A stretch of DNA of 64,000 nt, taken from NCBI GenBank assembly GCA_026389335.1, contig JAPLIB010000009.1, forward strand, positions 1 through 64,000, given 5' to 3'. A program made the translations under genes and the position numbers. Source of the DNA: Cyanobacteriota bacterium (GTDB lineage Bacteria > Cyanobacteriota > Cyanobacteriia > PCC-6307 > Cyanobiaceae). Below, one piece after another: positions 61,801 through 64,000 of this stretch. The notes under the pieces are model-generated. The model searched no databases. It worked only from the letters and a program-made list of their open reading frames with translations, and had not been told where the DNA came from. The first letter of the stretch is position 1. The number at the start of each line of letters is the position of its first letter.

Positions 61801-62845
61801 GTGGCACGGCCCGGCCGCGCTGATCAGCACTGGTCCCCTCGCCGTCCAGCTCCGCTGGCGCGGCCGGGTGGGGGCGAGCCCGGTGCGGCTGGAGCTGCGC
61901 TTGTTGGCCGGCAGCCCCTGGCTGGAGTTGGTGCTGTGCCAGCACTGGCGCCAGCGCCATGAGCTGCTGCAACTGGAGATCCCCCTGGCCCGCCGGGCGC
62001 AGCGCTGGGCGGCGGACACCACGGCCGGCGTGATCGAGCGACCGGCCGCGGCGCACACGCCGCGGGAGCAGGCCCGCTGGGAGGTGCCGGCGATCAGCTG
62101 GATTGCCGCGGCTGGACTGGCGGTGCTGCTGGATGGCCCCCAGGGGGTCTCGGCGGCGGCCGATCGCCTCAGTGTCTCGCTGCTGCGGGCCCCCACCTGG
62201 CCCGATCCCGGCGCCGACAACGGCTGGCAACGCCAGCGCCTGGGTCTGATGGCGGCGCCGGCGGGTTGGCGGCCGGCGCGGGTGCCGCAGCAGGCGCGCC
62301 GACTGCGCGAACCGCTGTGGCTGCGCCCCCGCCCGCCGGCTGAATCCAGTCCAGCCGCAGCCGCTCAGTCGGGGAATTGCCTGTTCGCAGGCCACGGCTG
62401 GCCGGCCTTGCCGCCCCTGGACGAGGACCTGCGGCTGGTGGGACTGCGCCCCGCCACTGCCACTGCCACTGCCACTGCAGATCCCACTTCCACTTCCACT
62501 GCTACTGCTACTGCTACTGCAGCCAAGCCTGGGTCTGAGCTTGGCTCTGCATCGGTTTCTTCAGTTTTTTCTGTCGCGTCAAGCCATCCCGCCGGTGAGT
62601 TCGGCGCCGCCGCTGCCAGGGTTGGCCAGGCCTTGGCGGCCCAACCCTGGGGATCTGAGCTGGTGCTGAGCGTTCAGAACGAGGGTCCCTGCCGGCGCCG
62701 GCTGGAGCTGGGAGCTGGCTGGCAGGTGCTGGAACGGCTCGACGGTCTCGATCGCCCTTGGGCGGGTACGGGCGACAGCCTGCTGGTGAGGCCCTGGCAG
62801 CTGGCTTTCTGGCGTATCCGCTGGCAGCCACCAGCCCCGGGCTGA
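58844..62845 (+). CDS. GH38 alpha-mannosidase with long low-complexity insertions
   Basis: A 1333-residue glycosidase; relatives are usually about 1000. The GH38 catalytic domain begins [20 protein letters not shown] (zinc-binding His/Asp, about residue 211), with [55 protein letters not shown] (nucleophile Asp near 324) and a C-terminal beta domain ([19 protein letters not shown]). Three insertions rich in Pro, Ala, Gln and Ser lie at about 589-672, 755-915 and 1203-1240; the last is an Ala-Thr dipeptide repeat encoded by a microsatellite. The core motifs remain in frame, so it may be active. The enzyme would trim mannose from glycans. No signal peptide is clear. Confidence 0.85.
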   Translation: MGLEWPSKMAGGLEQRLPAWIETFQSRLPLDPTLDLQSFWLAQRGADGPRPALEDPWGRAHRPDWAARGLIIWPRGGQVRQLRLTLLCPEPWRCLGPERAVARLCLRWWADAMELLVDAQPVHGGDLFDTACRWPLPERWWAGEPLELELRLRSPCHDDGALIHSRLELEPLDPADPDGLLAPTLAALGALRRQRGQPEAAPSGSVQVLGHAHLDLAWLWPVADTWRAAERTFISTLDLMERFPQLHFGHSTPALYAWLELQRPALFDRIRSAMRAGRWEPLNGPWVESDCVLLDTASLLRQFQEGQHYSQRAFPEWDHNLAWLPDSFGFAAGLPAVAAATGVRWFCTHKLAWNATNPFPHRLFRWRSRCGSEVLALMTAPIGTDGDPLAIESYRLDWQQATGIGDALWLPGVGDHGGGPTAELLEQLALWQLQPAAVPQHHGTLRAYLERLAPLAPQLPVWRDELYLELHRGCATSRPDQKRHNRTLERLLREAELARALLLAVGAAVDQPGAAVAGQMASAGQPEAAVGAKGETAIDWRPLLFQQFHDILPGTSIPEVFEQAEPQWRAARRRSRAQRDRDLQTLLAGVEPAGAARDAGLAQPAAPPTAPVLPGPPLPDLQLPGLPLPGPATLDMSLPDTSLLATAPPPTGLWPGSPAARWWTDIPPANTLLKCQPAGGGAASAQARDQFWWLAQLQTLPATVRTLRLPPGAWSLIQPDGLEAPLPAQAAAEGGVWIQLPVPAGVAVLALRRRRVSAASAPAGGLAALPSAPPGPGRPSSEPLQQSPPAKPFAAARQPLAAPPPPAAMAGTLPSAEPPLPQEPLLQPQERPSLQPLPARNPPTPPQPSQAPQILRSPSPSSPLLPAPAPAPPSLLSPRNPPTPTPQPQPVSAWSQPSPPWPNLQPLQPVHCVPAPELGPDHWRLGNGLIEAVIGPAGLEQLGAGAGEGESLLAAPLRWQRWADRGEFWDAWDLAADHRQHPLPWEWHGPAALISTGPLAVQLRWRGRVGASPVRLELRLLAGSPWLELVLCQHWRQRHELLQLEIPLARRAQRWAADTTAGVIERPAAAHTPREQARWEVPAISWIAAAGLAVLLDGPQGVSAAADRLSVSLLRAPTWPDPGADNGWQRQRLGLMAAPAGWRPARVPQQARRLREPLWLRPRPPAESSPAAAAQSGNCLFAGHGWPALPPLDEDLRLVGLRPATATATATADPTSTSTATATATAAKPGSELGSASVSSVFSVASSHPAGEFGAAAARVGQALAAQPWGSELVLSVQNEGPCRRRLELGAGWQVLERLDGLDRPWAGTGDSLLVRPWQLAFWRIRWQPPAPG
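62453..62521. repeat. hexanucleotide microsatellite inside the GH38 gene
   Basis: About eleven 6-bp units: CACTGC repeated, then CACTTC, then TACTGC repeated. In frame it encodes alternating Ala-Thr, Ser-Thr and Ala-Thr. All units are multiples of three, so the reading frame survives expansion. The unit size and block-wise drift resemble the noncoding array at 15236. Confidence 0.95.
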
Positions 62846-62912
62846 ATGTTTCGGTCGTGAGGGGCCTGGTTGCCGCCGCCACTGCCGCCGCGGGCCCTGG
62901 CCTGGCCTGGGT

Positions 62913-63059
62913 TCAGTCCTCGTGGTCGTCGAAGGGGTCGCTCAGCTGCTTGGAGGGAGGACCAAAGGCGGTGTAGACGCCGAAGCCGGTGAGGGCCAGC
63001 AGCACCGCCAGCACGGCGATCGCGACGGAGAGGGCGGGAGAGCTGCTGGAGGGATCCAT
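62913..63059 (-). CDS. psbN: photosystem II protein PsbN
   Basis: A 48-residue protein: MDPSSSSPALSVAIAVLAVL, then LALTGFGVYTAFGPPSKQLS and DPFDDHED. One transmembrane helix and the FGPPS motif followed by the acidic DPFDDHED end identify PsbN, an assembly factor for PSII reaction centres. It lies opposite psbH, the standard cyanobacterial arrangement, with the two genes divergent over 152 bp. It is too short for long-ORF lists. Confidence 0.95.
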   Translation of the reverse strand: MDPSSSSPALSVAIAVLAVLLALTGFGVYTAFGPPSKQLSDPFDDHED

Positions 63060-63211
63060 GGGGAGGGGAGCGGGGGGAGAGCGGGCTGGGGTTTGCGGAG
63101 CCGTGCGGCGAGGTGGCCGTGCATCACAACTCCCGACAGCCCACCGCGATGGGGCCTGCGAGGCCCTTACAGTAACCAGAACGATCTTCTGCTTGAGAGC
63201 ACCGATCTGCC

Positions 63212-63412
63212 ATGGCTCAACGCACCCGCCTGGGAGACATCCTGCGTCCGCTGAACTCTGAATACGGCAAGGTGGTTCCTGGCTGGGGCACCACGCCGGT
63301 GATGGGCATTTTCATGGCCCTGTTCCTGGTCTTCCTGCTGGTGATCCTGCAGCTGTACAACAAGTCCCTGCTGCTTGAGGGCATCACCGTCAACTGGAAC
63401 GGCGTCGGCTGA
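63212..63412 (+). CDS. psbH: photosystem II protein H
   Basis: A 66-residue PSII phosphoprotein-type subunit: [20 protein letters not shown], then [20 protein letters not shown] and [16 protein letters not shown]. The single helix and the [17 protein letters not shown] motif are diagnostic. It stabilises QB binding and CP47. Divergent from psbN and followed after 30 bp by tatA. Confidence 0.97.
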   Translation: MAQRTRLGDILRPLNSEYGKVVPGWGTTPVMGIFMALFLVFLLVILQLYNKSLLLEGITVNWNGVG

Positions 63413-63442
63413 CCTCATCGGCGATTTCTGCCCCCAGCATTC

Positions 63443-63796
63443 ATGAATATCTTCGGTATCGGGCTGCCAGAGATGGCGGTGATCGCCGCCATCGGTCTGC
63501 TGGTGTTCGGCCCCAAGCGGCTGCCGGAACTGGGCAAGACCCTGGGGCGCACCCTCAGGGGTTTCCAGTCGGCTTCGCAGGAATTCGAGCAGGAGTTCCG
63601 CAGTGCAATCGCTCCAAGCGAGGCCTCCACTCCCTTGGCTGCCACTCCTTTAAATTCCTCGGCCTTCGGTTCAGCGCCTGAGGCTTCGGGAGTGCCGGTT
63701 GCCGCTGAACCTGCCCTTGCGGTGGAGGTCTGCACCAGCTCCGAAGCCAGCAGCCCGGCTGCCTCCAGCTCCCAGCCTGTAGAAACGGTCGGCTGA
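63443..63796 (+). CDS. tatA: twin-arginine translocase subunit TatA/E
   Basis: A 117-residue protein with one N-terminal membrane helix, [20 protein letters not shown], followed by [20 protein letters not shown], the amphipathic TatA helix with its hinge Pro and Gly. The Ser/Ala/Pro-rich tail is typical and variable. TatA oligomers form the channel for folded proteins with twin-arginine signals, across the plasma and thylakoid membranes. Between psbH and pth, as in related picocyanobacteria. Confidence 0.93.
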   Translation: MNIFGIGLPEMAVIAAIGLLVFGPKRLPELGKTLGRTLRGFQSASQEFEQEFRSAIAPSEASTPLAATPLNSSAFGSAPEASGVPVAAEPALAVEVCTSSEASSPAASSSQPVETVG

Positions 63797-63815
63797 AGGG
63801 CGCGCCCAACATCCT

Positions 63816-64000
63816 GTGGATTTGCAACTGCTGGTCGGTCTTGGCAATCCAGGCGATCGCTACGCCGACACCCGCCACAACGTTGGCTTCATGGTGTTGG
63901 AACGGTTGGCTGCCGCCGCGGCTGTCCCGTTCCGCGCGCAGGCCCGGCTGCAGGGCAAACTGGCGGAAATCGGCAACGGTGAGCAGCGCCTGCGCTTGTT
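63816..64000 (+). CDS. pth: peptidyl-tRNA hydrolase (partial, runs off the window)
   Basis: Begins at GTG 63816: [20 protein letters not shown] (first residue Met), then [15 protein letters not shown]. The GLGNPG and RHNVGF motifs, with the catalytic His in HNVG, identify Pth, which frees tRNA from stalled peptidyl-tRNA. Only the first 61 codons are present. It follows tatA by 19 bp in the same operon. Confidence 0.93.
   Translation, partial: MDLQLLVGLGNPGDRYADTRHNVGFMVLERLAAAAAVPFRAQARLQGKLAEIGNGEQRLRL

Overview
This 64 kb window is from the chromosome of a GC-rich picocyanobacterium of the Cyanobium/Synechococcus type. The evidence is photosystem II small subunits (psbK, psbI, psbN, psbH), the psbN-psbH-tatA-pth order at the right end, many cyanobacterial families (DUF3155, DUF4079, DUF1997, DUF2811, DUF3181, DUF3769, long IspH, Nif11), cyanobacterial PEP-CTERM-like anchors, and HIP1 octamers (for example at 15912, 19113, 34268, 34553, 49995 and 63853). 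No rRNA, prophage, full-length insertion sequence or CRISPR array is visible.

Left end (1-6.8 kb), minus strand: a tightly packed four-gene operon with three damaged members. In transcription order these are a cyanophycin-synthetase-like ATP-grasp ligase with a frameshift at an A6 run, an intact cytochrome P450, a SyrP/TauD-type Fe(II)/2-oxoglutarate oxygenase that is a pseudogene, and a second ATP-grasp plus Mur-ligase protein that is frameshifted near its end beside a perfect 49-bp palindrome. I read this as a decaying, apparently undescribed pathway for a modified amino acid or small peptide. It is the most unusual item here.

7-15.5 kb: photolyase, NUDIX, FAH-family, SIMPL and YciI genes. 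An accessory patch follows: an intact MazEF module with a palindromic operator candidate, an orphan VapC, a Phd/VapC locus collapsed by deletion, an HpsJ-like protein next to a PEP-CTERM remnant, a 54-residue Nif11 peptide missed by long-ORF searches, and two striking microsatellite arrays.

15.5-32.4 kb: cation/proton antiporter, RdgB, phosphohexomutase, a 222-bp MITE-like element, a TM0106 RecB-like nuclease, YgfZ, PyrE, tRNA-Met(CAT), a CorC-like CBS protein, a Gfo/Idh oxidoreductase, a large GH15 protein, a WecG-type glycosyltransferase and a second HpsJ/PEP-CTERM pair.

32.5-47 kb: psbK and tgt, separated by a frameshifted Rpn-type nuclease flanked by what looks like a duplicated tgt 3' end. 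The tgt gene itself lacks an internal block. Then come cobS, a histidine kinase, purH, ispH, sfsA, murJ and small conserved proteins.

47-64 kb: tRNA-Arg(ACG), glyA, a WecA/MraY-type transferase, cinA, a DnaA-box-like cluster, a 2-hydroxyacid dehydrogenase, leuC-leuD, a DUF3769 outer-membrane protein, psbI, a GH38 alpha-mannosidase swollen by low-complexity insertions, and psbN-psbH-tatA-pth running off the end.

Several accessory genes carry single-base frameshifts, some in homopolymers. These could be real decay or sequence errors, and this cannot be resolved from the sequence alone.
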